DNA from: Amycolatopsis sp. NBC_01488 | Lineage (GTDB): Bacteria > Actinomycetota > Actinomycetes > Mycobacteriales > Pseudonocardiaceae | Assembly (NCBI RefSeq): GCF_036227105.1 | Contig: NZ_CP109434.1 | Coordinates: 2,546,001-2,610,000, forward strand | Reading direction: 5' to 3' | Length of the DNA stretch: 64,000 nucleotides | Shown here: positions 1-8,354 of the stretch, in pieces | How the letters are laid out: every line of letters starts with the position of its first letter | How positions within the stretch are numbered: the first letter of the stretch is position 1 | Notes under the pieces: generated by a model | What the model was told of the DNA's origin: nothing | What the model saw: only the letters and a program-made list of their open reading frames with translations | Databases searched by the model: none | Translations under genes and position numbers: made by a program

Positions 1-534
1 TCCGGCCCGCGTACCGCCGACAACGGCTACGTGCCCGCACCGGTCGACGAAGACGGCACCGGCGCGACGGTCGTCGGTGGCGGCGTCTCGCAGCTCGCGT
101 CCACTTTGTACAACGCGGGCTACCTCGCCGGCCTGGCCGACGGCGGCCACCTCGAGCACGACCACTACCTCGACCGCTACCCCGCCGGCCGCGACGCCAA
201 GGCCGTCGACGCCGACGGCAGCCCCGTCGAACTCAAGCTGACCAACGACTCGGCGACCGGGATCGCCATCCAGGCCACGGTCTCCGGCGACTCCGTGACG
301 GTCCGGATCTGGGGCACCCGCCACTACCGCGTCGAAAGCCTGACCGGCGCGCAAACTCCCGGCGACGCGCCACCGGTCCAGTTCGGGGGCACCGACCCGT
401 GCGTACCGTCGATCGGGACGCCCGGCTTCAGCGTCACCGACACCCGCGTGCTCTACGACGTCGCAAGTGGCGCCGAGGTCAAGCGGACGTCGCACACGGC
501 GACCTACGGTCCGCGCCCGACCATCCTCTGTTGA
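1..534 (+). CDS. VanW family protein, C-terminal 177 residues (cut by window edge)
   Basis: The frame is open from the first base and stops with TGA at 532-534, so the N-terminus and start lie outside the window. The visible part opens with GPRTADNGY and then GGGVSQLASTLYNA, the core VanW signature, followed by the usual H..HY..RYPAGRDA segment (about residues 55-70). VanW proteins are named after a gene of vancomycin-resistance clusters, but their biochemical role is not established. Actinobacterial members are usually large exported proteins with peptidoglycan-binding-like repeats before VanW. The C-terminal tail holds two Cys residues that could form a disulfide in an exported protein. No van genes are visible nearby. 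Family assignment is solid; function is not. Confidence 0.85.
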   Translation, partial: SGPRTADNGYVPAPVDEDGTGATVVGGGVSQLASTLYNAGYLAGLADGGHLEHDHYLDRYPAGRDAKAVDADGSPVELKLTNDSATGIAIQATVSGDSVTVRIWGTRHYRVESLTGAQTPGDAPPVQFGGTDPCVPSIGTPGFSVTDTRVLYDVASGAEVKRTSHTATYGPRPTILC

Positions 535-538
535 GTCG

Positions 539-1246
539 TCAGCGAAGGACCATGCACCCCGCCTCCTCGAAGTCGCGCAACCACGCCGGCTCCCGGAAGT
601 GCTTGTTCCACCGCAGATCCAGCTTGTCCAGTTTGGACAGCCGGGCGACGGACCCAGGCAGGGTCTCCAAGAGGTTCTCCCGCAGGTCGAGCTGACGCAG
701 CTCACCCAGCGACCCGATCGACGCGGGCAACGACGTCAACCGGTTCCCCCGCAGGTGCAGCTCCCGCAACGCGCCGAGCGCGCCGATCGACTCCGGCAGC
801 GCGGTCAACCCGTTGCGGTACAACCGGAGTTCGCGCAGCGAGGAGAATCCGGAGAGATCCGAAGGCAACGCTGTGATCCGGTTGTCCGTGCAGCCCAGAT
901 AGCGCAACCGGCCCAACCGGCACCACGCTGAAGGAAACGCCGTCAGCCGGTTGTCGCCGACGTACAGGTACTCGGTCAGTCCGGCCAGCTCACCCAGCTC
1001 GTCCGGCAGCGACGCGAACTCGTTGTGCGCCAGATCGAGCGTGTGCACCGACTTCAGCGCGGAAATCCCCGGCGGTAGCGAAGAAAGCCGGTTCGTCGCG
1101 AGGTTGAGCACCTCCAGCTCGGTGTGCTCCCACAACGACGCGGGCACCGCGGAGAGCGAGTTCTGGTACAGATCCAACCGGGTGAGACCGGGCGGCAGGA
1201 CCGGAAACTCGGTCAGCCCCTGGCCGCTCAGAGCGAGTGCCGTCAT
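539..1246 (-). CDS. Leucine-rich-repeat protein, 235 aa
   Basis: The protein is almost entirely leucine-rich repeats: nine copies of about 23 residues with the pattern LxxLxLxxNxLxxLP, for example LEVLNLATNRLSSLP and LRELHLRGNRLTSLP. A short cap ends in EEAGCMVLR. There is no signal peptide or membrane segment, so it should be cytoplasmic. LRR arcs bind proteins; no partner or enzyme domain is visible. The ATG at 1246 overlaps the stop of the upstream regulator (ATGA, 1243-1246), so the two are translationally coupled and probably work together, perhaps as regulator and interaction scaffold (inference). The stop at 539 lies 5 bases from the convergent VanW stop. Confidence 0.85.
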   Translation of the reverse strand: MTALALSGQGLTEFPVLPPGLTRLDLYQNSLSAVPASLWEHTELEVLNLATNRLSSLPPGISALKSVHTLDLAHNEFASLPDELGELAGLTEYLYVGDNRLTAFPSAWCRLGRLRYLGCTDNRITALPSDLSGFSSLRELRLYRNGLTALPESIGALGALRELHLRGNRLTSLPASIGSLGELRQLDLRENLLETLPGSVARLSKLDKLDLRWNKHFREPAWLRDFEEAGCMVLR

Positions 1247-2079
1247 GACGGCCGCCGCGTCGACGGCAACAGGGCCCAGGTGGCCGGATCGTCCGGAGTG
1301 GACACCTGGATCCGCAGGCCAGGCACCTCCGACACCGCCAGCTCGGTCAGCCGGAAGCTCATCGGCCCGGCCTGCGGGTGGTGCAGCCGCCGCAGCCGAG
1401 CCCGCGGTTCCGCCACCTCGTGCCGCTCCCACAGCGCGACGAACTCGGGACTCAGCGCCGACAGCCGCCGGATGTCCTCCTCCCAGCACGGGTCGCCGAC
1501 GTGCCTGCCGTACTCGGCGCGCATCCGCGCGACCATGTGCGGGACCTCCTCGTCGTAGTTCAGCAGGAACGCCCGCGCGTTCGGCTCGGTCACGCAGCAC
1601 CACAGCAGGTTCTTGTGCAGGCACGGCATGCTGTGCCACTCCCAGAAGAACTCCTCCTGAGCCGCGTTCGACGCCAGCACGTCGAACCGGCCGTTGACCA
1701 CCGTGGCCGGCAGCGGGTCCAGCGCGCGCAGCACCTCGCGCACCGCGTCCGGCACCTCTTCGACCGACGACGGCAGCCGCGACGGGGTCAGCTCCGCCAG
1801 CCGGTACAGGTGCTCCCGCTCCGGGTGGTCCATCCGAAGCGTGCGCGCCACCGCGTCGAGCACCTGCGAGCTCGCGTTGATCGGCCGCCCCTGCTCCAGC
1901 CACGTGTACCAGGTGACGCCGACGCCGGCGAGCAGCGCGACCTCTTCCCGGCGCAACCCGCTGAGACGACGGCGTGGGCCGGGCGCGAGCCCGACCTCCT
2001 CCGGGCCGATCCGCGCCCGGCACGCCTTGAGGAAGCGGCCGAGTTCCTCCCGGCTCGTGTGGACCTGCGTGTCGGTCAT
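1243..2079 (-). CDS. Helix-turn-helix regulator with MmyB-like ligand domain, 278 aa
   Basis: The N-terminal XRE-type helix-turn-helix (about residues 10-80) contains LSGLRREEVALLAGV followed by TWYTWLEQGR, typical of the MmyB subfamily. The rest (about 105-275) matches the MmyB ligand-binding domain with its RFDVLASNAAQ strand and the NLLWCCVTEPNAR segment. Relatives regulate a divergent oxidoreductase or efflux gene. Here the divergent neighbour is an MFS exporter, so local repression of it is the likely role. I chose ATG 2079. An in-frame extension to 2181 would run through the direct repeats of the promoter region and encode a low-complexity DPAT/DPAA stretch, which looks unlikely. It is coupled to the downstream LRR gene. 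Confidence 0.85.
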   Translation of the reverse strand: MTDTQVHTSREELGRFLKACRARIGPEEVGLAPGPRRRLSGLRREEVALLAGVGVTWYTWLEQGRPINASSQVLDAVARTLRMDHPEREHLYRLAELTPSRLPSSVEEVPDAVREVLRALDPLPATVVNGRFDVLASNAAQEEFFWEWHSMPCLHKNLLWCCVTEPNARAFLLNYDEEVPHMVARMRAEYGRHVGDPCWEEDIRRLSALSPEFVALWERHEVAEPRARLRRLHHPQAGPMSFRLTELAVSEVPGLRIQVSTPDDPATWALLPSTRRPS

Positions 2080-2113
2080 GGGGACATGGTGCCCGAGGGG
2101 TACGACAGTTTTA

Positions 2114-2149
2114 GCCGGATCAGCGGCCGGATCAGTGGCCGGATCAGTC
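2114..2149. repeat. Three 12-bp direct repeats in the divergent promoter
   Basis: Three head-to-tail units GCCGGATCAGNN (2114-2125, 2126-2137, 2138-2149) lie between the regulator start at 2079 and the MFS start at 2226. The 12-bp spacing is close to one helical turn, so a protein bound to each unit would sit on nearly the same DNA face. The position suits an operator for the MmyB-like regulator, but no footprint consensus is known to me for it. Confidence 0.6.
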
Positions 2150-2225
2150 CGGGAAGGAGGTACTCCCAGCACCAGCACCACCAGGCTCTCTCCGCGCGCG
2201 GCCGGCGAAAAGCAGGGTCAGTGGC

Positions 2226-3605
2226 GTGACTATGACCACCTCTGTCCCGGCCACGGACCGGGAAGCCCGGCCGGACCGGCGGCCGTGGTTCATGCTGGCC
2301 GTCCTGCTGCTCGGCCAGTTCATGGCGCTGCTCGACGTCACCGTCGTGAACGTCGCCATGGCCGACATCCGCACCGACCTGCACGCGTCCGGCGCCGCGC
2401 TGCAGCTCGTCGTTTCCGGCTACACCGTGGGTTACGCGATGTTGCTGATCACCGGCGCCCGCCTCGGTGAGCTGTTCGGACGGCGACGGCTGTTCGTCAC
2501 CGGCGTCATCGCCTTCACCGTCTGCTCGCTGCTGTGCGGGCTCGCGCCGGGGCCGGCGACGCTGGTCGTCGCCCGGGTCGCGCAGGGCGCCGGGGCGGCG
2601 TTGATGATGCCGCAGGTCATCAGCGTCATCCAGCTGCAGTTCACCGGCGCCGCGCGGGCGAAGGCGCTCAGCGCGTACACCGCCGTCATCTCCGTCGCCT
2701 TCGTGAGCGGCCAGGTACTCGGGGGCGTGCTCGTCGGCGCCGACCTCTTCGGAGCGGGCTGGCGGCCGATCTTCCTGGTGAACGTGCCGCTGGGCGTGCT
2801 CGTCGCCGTGCTCGCCGGCAAGCTGGTGCCCGGCGGCGCCGCGAAGGCGGGCCGCCGGCTCGACCTCGCCGGGCTCGCGATCGCCGTGCCGGCGGTGGTG
2901 CTCGTCGTGCTGCCGCTGGTCCTCGGGCACGAAACCGGCTGGCCCGCCTGGACGTTCGTCTCGATCGCCGTGGGCGCGCTGCTGGCCGTGCTGTTCGTGG
3001 TCGTGGAGCGCCGGGTGCCGGACCCGCTCGTCGATCTGGCCGTCCTCAAGATCCGCGGTGTCACACCCGGCCTGGCGACCCTCGCGGCGGGAGTCGCCTC
3101 TTACGGCGGATTCCTCTTCTGCGTGGCGCTGCACCTGCAGTCGGGCCTCGGCAAGACGGCGATGGCCGCCGGCCTGGCGATGGCGCCCGGCGGCGTCGTC
3201 TTCGGCCTGTGCGGGTTCTTCTGGAACCGGCTGCCGCGGCGGGTGCACGCCTGGCTGACCCCGTGCGGTTACGCGGGATCGGCGATCGCTTACGCGCTGC
3301 TCGGGCTGGGCCGCGACGGCGGGACGTTGTTCTTCGTGGCCCTGCTGCTGTTCGGCCTGTCGATGGGACCCGCGTTCGGTTCCCTGATGGTGAACGCGCT
3401 GACGCACGTCCCGCTCGAGCGCGCGGCGGACGTCAGCGGCCTGCTGACCACCACGCTGCAGCTGGGGCAGGTCGTCGGCGTGGCCACGTTCGGCAGCCTG
3501 TTCCTGACCCTGGCCGTGACGTCGTCCGCGACCGCCCTGACCACGGCGATGACCTGCGCCGCCGCGCTGCTGCTCGTCGGCGCAGGCCTGGCGCTCAAGC
3601 GGTAG
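2226..3605 (+). CDS. MFS transporter, DHA2 (14-helix) drug exporter type, 459 aa
   Basis: Proton-driven exporter of the inner membrane. The first helix is followed by LLDVTVVNVA (DHA2 motif D1, DxTxVNVA type), the loop 2-3 motif is GELFGRRRLF and motif C lies in helix 5. Length and hydrophobic pattern fit about 14 helices. Relatives of the EmrB/QacA group export lipophilic drugs, dyes or self-made secondary metabolites; the substrate cannot be read from sequence. GTG at 2226 and ATG at 2232 are both possible starts. The gene diverges from the MmyB-like regulator across a 146-bp region with direct repeats. Its end overlaps the convergent GlsB-like gene by 11 bases. Confidence 0.88.
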   Translation: MTMTTSVPATDREARPDRRPWFMLAVLLLGQFMALLDVTVVNVAMADIRTDLHASGAALQLVVSGYTVGYAMLLITGARLGELFGRRRLFVTGVIAFTVCSLLCGLAPGPATLVVARVAQGAGAALMMPQVISVIQLQFTGAARAKALSAYTAVISVAFVSGQVLGGVLVGADLFGAGWRPIFLVNVPLGVLVAVLAGKLVPGGAAKAGRRLDLAGLAIAVPAVVLVVLPLVLGHETGWPAWTFVSIAVGALLAVLFVVVERRVPDPLVDLAVLKIRGVTPGLATLAAGVASYGGFLFCVALHLQSGLGKTAMAAGLAMAPGGVVFGLCGFFWNRLPRRVHAWLTPCGYAGSAIAYALLGLGRDGGTLFFVALLLFGLSMGPAFGSLMVNALTHVPLERAADVSGLLTTTLQLGQVVGVATFGSLFLTLAVTSSATALTTAMTCAAALLLVGAGLALKR

Positions 3606-3888
3606 ACCGGCTGCCGCCCTTGACCCTGGCGTAGATCGCCGAGGCCGCGATGACCCCGACGACGGCGGCGACGATCTGGAAGATGTGCCGGATCCAGTCG
3701 ATGCCGGCGGTGTCGCGGACGCCGAACACCCCGGCGAGCCAGTTGCCGATGAACGCGGCGACGATGCCGACGACGATCGTCAGCCAGATCGGGATCTTCT
3801 GGTCGCCCGGTGCGAACAACCGGCCGAGCACGCCCAGGATCAGGCCCACGATGATCGTCGAGATGATGCCCCAAAGTCCGCCGAGCAC
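3595..3888 (-). CDS. GlsB/YeaQ/YmgE family stress-response membrane protein, 97 aa
   Basis: Small hydrophobic protein of the transglycosylase-associated family (Pfam Transgly_assoc). It has three membrane helices and the family block GVLGRLFAPG followed by IPIWLTIVVGIVAAFIG. Members are induced by envelope or general stress in enterobacteria and are membrane-embedded; their mechanism is unknown. I chose GTG 3888 because a strong GAGGAGG ribosome site (3894-3900) stands five bases in front. An upstream in-frame ATG at 3921 lacks such a site. A second copy of the family lies just upstream on the same strand, but a strong terminator separates the two, so they are not one simple operon. Confidence 0.85.
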   Translation of the reverse strand: MLGGLWGIISTIIVGLILGVLGRLFAPGDQKIPIWLTIVVGIVAAFIGNWLAGVFGVRDTAGIDWIRHIFQIVAAVVGVIAASAIYARVKGGSRSTA

Positions 3889-3980
3889 GGCTGCCTCCTC
3901 GGATAGCGCAATAAGCGCCACGGTGGCACCGATCCCGGCGCGCCGCCCGCGCAGACCCCCGAAGGAGTGAGCACGGAAAA

Positions 3981-4019
3981 GCCCGGTCCGGTTCGCTCCG
4001 ACGGCGAACCGGACCGGGC
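3981..4019 (-). terminator. Intrinsic terminator of the 4033-4308 gene
   Basis: A perfect 15-bp stem, GCCCGGTCCGGTTCG (3981-3995) with its complement (4005-4019), closes a 9-base loop. Read on the minus strand it is followed by TTTTCC. It begins 14 bases after the stop of the upstream GlsB-like gene. Confidence 0.85.
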
Positions 4020-4032
4020 CGAGGTCCGAGTG

Positions 4033-4308
4033 TTACCTGGTCACGCCACGGCGTCCATACGCACCGGCGGCGATGCTGACACCGATCGCGGCGAGGACGA
4101 CCTGGGTCAGGATTTCCAGCCAGTCGATGCCCGGCGTGTTGGCGTAGCCGAGGCCGCGGGCGATGGCCGTGCCGACGAAGGCGGCGATGATGCCGATCAC
4201 GATGGTCAGCCAGATCGGGATGTTCTGCTTCCCCGGGGCGACCAGCCGGCCGAGAACACCGATGATCAGCCCGACGATGAGTGCGCTGACGATGCCGGCA
4301 ACAGTCAT
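4033..4308 (-). CDS. GlsB/YeaQ/YmgE family stress-response membrane protein, 91 aa
   Basis: Paralogue of the neighbouring gene: the same three-helix plan and the same core, GVLGRLVAPG followed by IPIWLTIVIGIIAAFVG. The C-terminus is short and basic (YGRRGVTR). ATG 4308 is preferred over GTG 4311 because GAGGAG at 4315-4320 is then six bases away. The two copies differ mainly in the loop before helix 3 (ARGLGYANTPGIDW against AGVFGVRDTAGIDW), which suggests an old duplication. A membrane-stress role is inferred from the family only. Confidence 0.85.
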   Translation of the reverse strand: MTVAGIVSALIVGLIIGVLGRLVAPGKQNIPIWLTIVIGIIAAFVGTAIARGLGYANTPGIDWLEILTQVVLAAIGVSIAAGAYGRRGVTR

Positions 4309-4398
4309 CACTTTCTCCTCTCAAGGATCCGCGAACCCGGCCACTCGGGTCCGTCGGACTCGGTGACCGGAATGCCCCCGTTGTGCAGCCCTGAAACG

Positions 4399-4436
4399 CG
4401 AAAAGGGCCCTCCCCACGCGGGGAGAGCCCTTTTCG
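4399..4436 (-). terminator. Terminator after the acyl-CoA dehydrogenase gene
   Basis: A 17-bp stem with one mismatch (4399-4415 with 4420-4436) closes a 4-base loop. Both arms have A/T-rich outer ends (CGAAAAGGGC, GCCCTTTTCG), so it can end transcription on the minus strand after the gene that stops at 4442 and may work in both directions. Confidence 0.8.
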
Positions 4437-4441
4437 TGTTC

Positions 4442-6277
4442 TCAGAACGCAGCTTCGTCGAGCTCCATCAGCGCGTTGTCGGCGGCCTCCACGATCGCGC
4501 GGCGGGCCGTCAGCTCCGGCAGCACCTGCTTCGCGAAGAACGAGGCCACGGCGATCTTGCCCTCGTAGAACGGGACGTCCTTGGCGGACGCGCCCGCGTC
4601 GAGCTTGCCGATGGCGACCTCGGCGTGCTTGAGCAGCTGCCAGCCGATGAGCAGGTCGCCGACCGACATCAGCAGGCGGACCGTGTGCTGGCCGACCTTG
4701 TTGATGCTCTGCGGGTCCTCCTGCGACGCGGTCAGGTAGCCGATCAGCGAGCCGAGCATGCCCTGGGTGTCCTCGAGGGCCTGCTTGAGCAGGGCGCGCT
4801 CGTTCTTGAGCCGGCCGTTGCCCGCCTCGGACTCGATGAACTTGGTGATCTCACCGGCGACGAAGGCCAGCGACTGACCCTTGTCGCGGACGATCTTGCG
4901 GAAGAAGAAGTCCAGCGACTGGATCGCCGTGGTGCCCTCGTACAGCGAGTCGATCTTGGCGTCGCGGATGTACTGCTCGATCGGGTAGTCCTGCAGGAAG
5001 CCGGACCCGCCCAGCGTCTGCAGCGACTGCACGAGCTGCTCGGTGGCGCGCTCGGAGCCGACGCCCTTGACGATCGGCAGCAGCAGGTCGTTGACGCCGT
5101 GGGCGACCTTCTGGTCACCCTCGCCGGTCCACAGCTGGTCCTGGAACGACGCCGTGTACAGGTACACCGCGCGGAGGCCTTCGGCGTAGGCCTTCTGGAG
5201 CATCAGCGAGCGGCGGACGTCCGGGTGGTGCGTGATGGTGACGCGCGGCGCGGCCTTGTTGAGCATGTTCGGCAGGTCGGCGCCCTGGACGCGCTCCTTG
5301 GCGTACTCGAGCGCGTTCAGGTAACCGGTCGACAGCGTCGCGATGGCCTTGGTGCCGACCATCATCCGGGCGTACTCGATGACCTGGAACATCTGCGCGA
5401 TGCCGTCGTGCACCTCGCCGAGCAGCCAGCCCTTGGCCGGGGTGCCGTGCTGGCCGAAGGTCAGCTCGCACGTCGTCGAGGCCTTGATGCCCATCTTGTG
5501 CTCGACGTTGGTGACGAAGGCGCCGTTGCGCTCGCCCAGCTCACCGGTCTTGGAGTCGAAGTGGAACTTCGGCACGAGGAACAGCGACAGGCCCTTGGTG
5601 CCCGGCTTGGTCTCGATGCCGGGACCCTCGGGGCGCGCCAGCACGAGGTGCATGATGTTTTCGCTCATGTCGTGCTCGGCCGAGGTGATGAAGCGCTTCA
5701 CGCCGTCGATGTGCCAGGAGCCGTCCTCCTGCTTGGTGGCCTTGGTACGGCCCGCGCCGACGTCGGAGCCGGCGTCCGGCTCGGTCAGCACCATCGTGGC
5801 GCCCCAGGCCCGGTCGATCATGAGCTGGGCCCAGTGCTTCTGCTCTTCGGTGCCGTTCTTGTTCACGATCATCGCGAAGTTCGGGCCCGCCAGGTACATG
5901 AACAGCGGGGCGTTGGCGCCGAGGATGAGCTCGGACGCGGCCCACTGGACCGTGGGGGGCAGGCCGAAGCCGCCGAGGTCGTTGGTGAGGCCGAGCCGCC
6001 ACCATTCGCCGTCGAGGAGCTGCTGGTAGCTCTTCTTGAACGACTCGGGGATCTTGACGCTGAAGGTCTTCGGGTCGTACACGGGCGGGTTGCGGTCGGC
6101 GTCGGCGAAGGATTCGGCGAGCGGGCCGGTCGCGAGCTTGTTCAGCTCGGACAGCACCCCACGGGCGGTCTCCTCGTCGGACTCGGCGAGCACACCCTTG
6201 CCCAGGCGCTCCTGGACGCCGAGCACCTCGAAGAGGTTGAACTCCAGGTCTCGGACGTTGCTCTTGTAGTGGCCCAT
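4442..6277 (-). CDS. fadE5: Acyl-CoA dehydrogenase, FadE5 type, 611 aa
   Basis: FAD enzyme that oxidises acyl-CoA to trans-2-enoyl-CoA and passes electrons to ETF. The length equals that of M. tuberculosis FadE5 (Rv0244c, 611 aa), and both termini are near-identical to it as I recall the protein (HYKSNVRD start, [13 protein letters not shown] end). Visible motifs are the flavin/substrate segment [19 protein letters not shown], the TSAEHD loop, [10 protein letters not shown] and the catalytic glutamate in [10 protein letters not shown] (about residue 455). The long C-terminal helical domain is the one seen in the 600-residue FadE5/very-long-chain class. It is monocistronic: a promoter region of about 140 bp lies upstream and a terminator follows. 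Its electron acceptor path probably uses the EtfD-like protein at 29209-31422. Confidence 0.93.
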   Translation of the reverse strand: MGHYKSNVRDLEFNLFEVLGVQERLGKGVLAESDEETARGVLSELNKLATGPLAESFADADRNPPVYDPKTFSVKIPESFKKSYQQLLDGEWWRLGLTNDLGGFGLPPTVQWAASELILGANAPLFMYLAGPNFAMIVNKNGTEEQKHWAQLMIDRAWGATMVLTEPDAGSDVGAGRTKATKQEDGSWHIDGVKRFITSAEHDMSENIMHLVLARPEGPGIETKPGTKGLSLFLVPKFHFDSKTGELGERNGAFVTNVEHKMGIKASTTCELTFGQHGTPAKGWLLGEVHDGIAQMFQVIEYARMMVGTKAIATLSTGYLNALEYAKERVQGADLPNMLNKAAPRVTITHHPDVRRSLMLQKAYAEGLRAVYLYTASFQDQLWTGEGDQKVAHGVNDLLLPIVKGVGSERATEQLVQSLQTLGGSGFLQDYPIEQYIRDAKIDSLYEGTTAIQSLDFFFRKIVRDKGQSLAFVAGEITKFIESEAGNGRLKNERALLKQALEDTQGMLGSLIGYLTASQEDPQSINKVGQHTVRLLMSVGDLLIGWQLLKHAEVAIGKLDAGASAKDVPFYEGKIAVASFFAKQVLPELTARRAIVEAADNALMELDEAAF

Positions 6278-6416
6278 GTCGTCACTCCAATGTGTTCGGC
6301 TCCCCGGCCGGGCACATGTTCGCCTTACTCGCCGGTAACTTCAGGATATTACCTGCGGGTAACTGGAGCAAGCGGATCCGCACTTCCGAGTACGGAAATC
6401 CGGGCGGATCCAGGGG

Positions 6417-7202
6417 TCAGCGCTGGCCAGGCAGGGCCGTTGTGTCGGCAGTCACCGGCACGTGGCCGTCCTCCGCACGGGCGACGAGTATCCCGCCGCG
6501 GAAGGCGATGGTGACGGCGTGCGTCCGGTCCCGCGCGGACAGCTTGCGCAGGATGCTCTTGACGTGCGTGCGGACCGTCTCGACGGACAGGAACAGCAGC
6601 TTCGCGATCGCCGAGTTCTCGAGGCCCTCGGCGACCAGCTGGAGCACCTGGTATTCGCGCCGGGACAGCGGCATCCCGCCACGCGGCGCCGGTGGACTGT
6701 CGTGAGCGAGGTCGCCCTTCGGCACGGTCGACCGCTTCGGCCGGGCGGTGAGCGCGGCCAGCGCCGGGTCGATGTACCGGCGCTCGGTGTGTGCGCGCCG
6801 GATCGCTTCGGCGAGCCGCCGTGAGTCGATCGACCGCGGCACGATCGCGTGCGCGCCCGCGGCGATCGCGGCCGCGAGGTACTGCTGCGTGCGGTTCGTG
6901 TCCCGGATCAGCGTGACCAGGATCAACGCCGGGTCGCCCGCGTTGAGCAGCTTCGTCAGGTGGCAGTTCGGGTCGAGCGCCGAGTCGAGCACGACGACGT
7001 CCGGCTTGACCTGCTCGCACAGCTGCAGTGCGGCGTGGTGGCTGGCCGCCTGGCCCGCCCAGTGCAGCCCCTGGCTGCGGTGGACGAGCGCGGCGAGGCC
7101 GTCGCGGAAGATCGGGACCGGGTCGACCACCGCCACGCCGAGACTTCGCCCGCCGGGTCCGATCGGCCCGGTGGGCCTGCGGGTGGGCTCGATGCCGTGC
7201 AT
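6417..7202 (-). CDS. LuxR/NarL-type response regulator, 261 aa
   Basis: Receiver domain (about residues 21-140) followed by a LuxR helix-turn-helix (about 190-250: LSRREYQVLQLVAEG, then SVETVRTHVKSILRKL). The acidic pocket residue D27 and the phosphoacceptor D73 (VVVLD) are present. The usual lysine of the fifth strand is replaced in AIVPRSI, so control by phosphorylation may be atypical. No histidine kinase is adjacent, making this an orphan regulator. I chose ATG 7202, which has GGAGG six bases in front; an in-frame extension to 7367 has no such site. The 284 bases between it and the glycosylase gene hold its promoter region and no other gene that I can see. Confidence 0.87.
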   Translation of the reverse strand: MHGIEPTRRPTGPIGPGGRSLGVAVVDPVPIFRDGLAALVHRSQGLHWAGQAASHHAALQLCEQVKPDVVVLDSALDPNCHLTKLLNAGDPALILVTLIRDTNRTQQYLAAAIAAGAHAIVPRSIDSRRLAEAIRRAHTERRYIDPALAALTARPKRSTVPKGDLAHDSPPAPRGGMPLSRREYQVLQLVAEGLENSAIAKLLFLSVETVRTHVKSILRKLSARDRTHAVTIAFRGGILVARAEDGHVPVTADTTALPGQR

Positions 7203-7486
7203 CGTGGGCCTCCGTCTCTGCGCCGTCGCTCCTGGGACGCCTGACGCGTCCCCTCGGTTCACGCGTCCGGCACCGTCCGGTCCCCCCTGCCGGGACCGGC
7301 CAAAAGTGACTCCTCCTGCTTGGTACGAGTCGCGATTGCGCAGCTCATGACGCCATCTCCCCCTCATGGCCTAATCGCGCGGTCACAGCAAACTCTGGGT
7401 AGAAAACCTTCGCGGGAAGCCGGCTCGACCGGGCTGGAAAGGACCTGACGGGCCGATGGGCGCTACTGAGGGTGGCTCGCTCTCGT

Positions 7487-8065
7487 TCAACGATTTCGAC
7501 GATGGTCCGATGCGGTCCGCAGCTCCGCGAACTCGGCCGCGAGCCCGGCCGGCGTCCAGTGTGCGTTGAGGCCGCTCGGATTCGGCAGCACCCACACGCG
7601 GGTGTCCCCGATCCGGTGGTCCTGCCGCCCGACGCGCGCCTTCGGGAAGCCGAACGCGGTCCGGTAGGCGGTGATCCCGACGACGGCGAGCCACCGGGGG
7701 CGGTACTCGAGGACTTTCGCCGCCAGGAGCCTGCCGCCTTCGCGGAGTTCGTCGTCGGTCAGCTCGTCGGCGCGGGCGGTGGTCCTGGCGACGACGTTCG
7801 TGATGCCGAGCTTGAGGTCGAGCAGCTGGTCCTGCTCATCCGGTCGGTACCGCCTCGGCGTGAACCCGCCGGCGTGAAGCGCGGGCCAGAAGCGGTTGCC
7901 GGGGCGGGCGAAGTGCTGTTTCAGCGCACCGGAGTAGAGGCCGGGGTTGATGCCGCAGAAGAGGACGTCGAGGCCGGGGCCGATGACGTCCGGAATGGTC
8001 GTGTTGTGCGCGGCGGCCAGCTGGCCCTTCGTGGGTCGGATGCTCACATGGCCAGTTTCCGGCAC
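7487..8065 (-). CDS. mug: G/U mismatch-specific uracil-DNA glycosylase, Mug family, 192 aa
   Basis: Base-excision repair enzyme that removes uracil or ethenocytosine opposite guanine. Both family motifs are present: GINPG in strand 1 (about residue 38), where the asparagine positions the water, and NPSGLNAH near residue 162, the loop inserted into DNA. The length is typical of the family (about 170-190). GTG 8065 and GTG 8047 are alternative starts; neither has a strong ribosome site. The gene is monocistronic and faces away from a small membrane-protein ORF at 8178. Confidence 0.9.
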   Translation of the reverse strand: MPETGHVSIRPTKGQLAAAHNTTIPDVIGPGLDVLFCGINPGLYSGALKQHFARPGNRFWPALHAGGFTPRRYRPDEQDQLLDLKLGITNVVARTTARADELTDDELREGGRLLAAKVLEYRPRWLAVVGITAYRTAFGFPKARVGRQDHRIGDTRVWVLPNPSGLNAHWTPAGLAAEFAELRTASDHRRNR

Positions 8066-8177
8066 GCCCCGTCCGCCGATGGTTCACCTGCCGACCGTCG
8101 CTGGGGGTAGCGGATTCACCACGGACCTGCGTAACCTGTTGTGATCTCCCGCACAGCGCCGTACCGAGGAGGATTTC

Positions 8178-8354
8178 GTGCAGCTTCCGATCGTCCTCGG
8201 GCTCGTCGCGCTGGTCATCGCCGTCGCCGCGCTCCTCGTCGTTCTCGAGGACCGGCGGGCCGCCAAGCGGGCCGCGCTGCAGCGGAAAGCCCGGTTAGCG
8301 CGGCTGGGCGAGGTGGACCCGCTCGCTCCGGGCCGGCTGCACGCCGATCGGTGA
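8178..8354 (+). CDS. Possible 58-aa single-helix membrane protein
   Basis: A GTG at 8178 stands five bases after a perfect GAGGAGG (8166-8172 region). It opens a 58-codon frame: a hydrophobic helix of about 20 residues (LPIVLGLVALVIAVAALLVV), then a basic, Arg/Lys/Ala-rich tail ending PGRLHADR. Third positions are GC-rich. Its last 60 bases overlap the 3' end of the convergent VanZ-like gene, which is unusual and lowers confidence. No family is recognised; it looks like a one-span inner-membrane protein with a cytoplasmic tail. Confidence 0.5.
   Translation: MQLPIVLGLVALVIAVAALLVVLEDRRAAKRAALQRKARLARLGEVDPLAPGRLHADR

Noticed and set aside
4436..6514. A 692-codon plus-strand frame across fadE5
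   Set aside because: Shadow frame; the minus strand encodes the complete FadE5 with all motifs.
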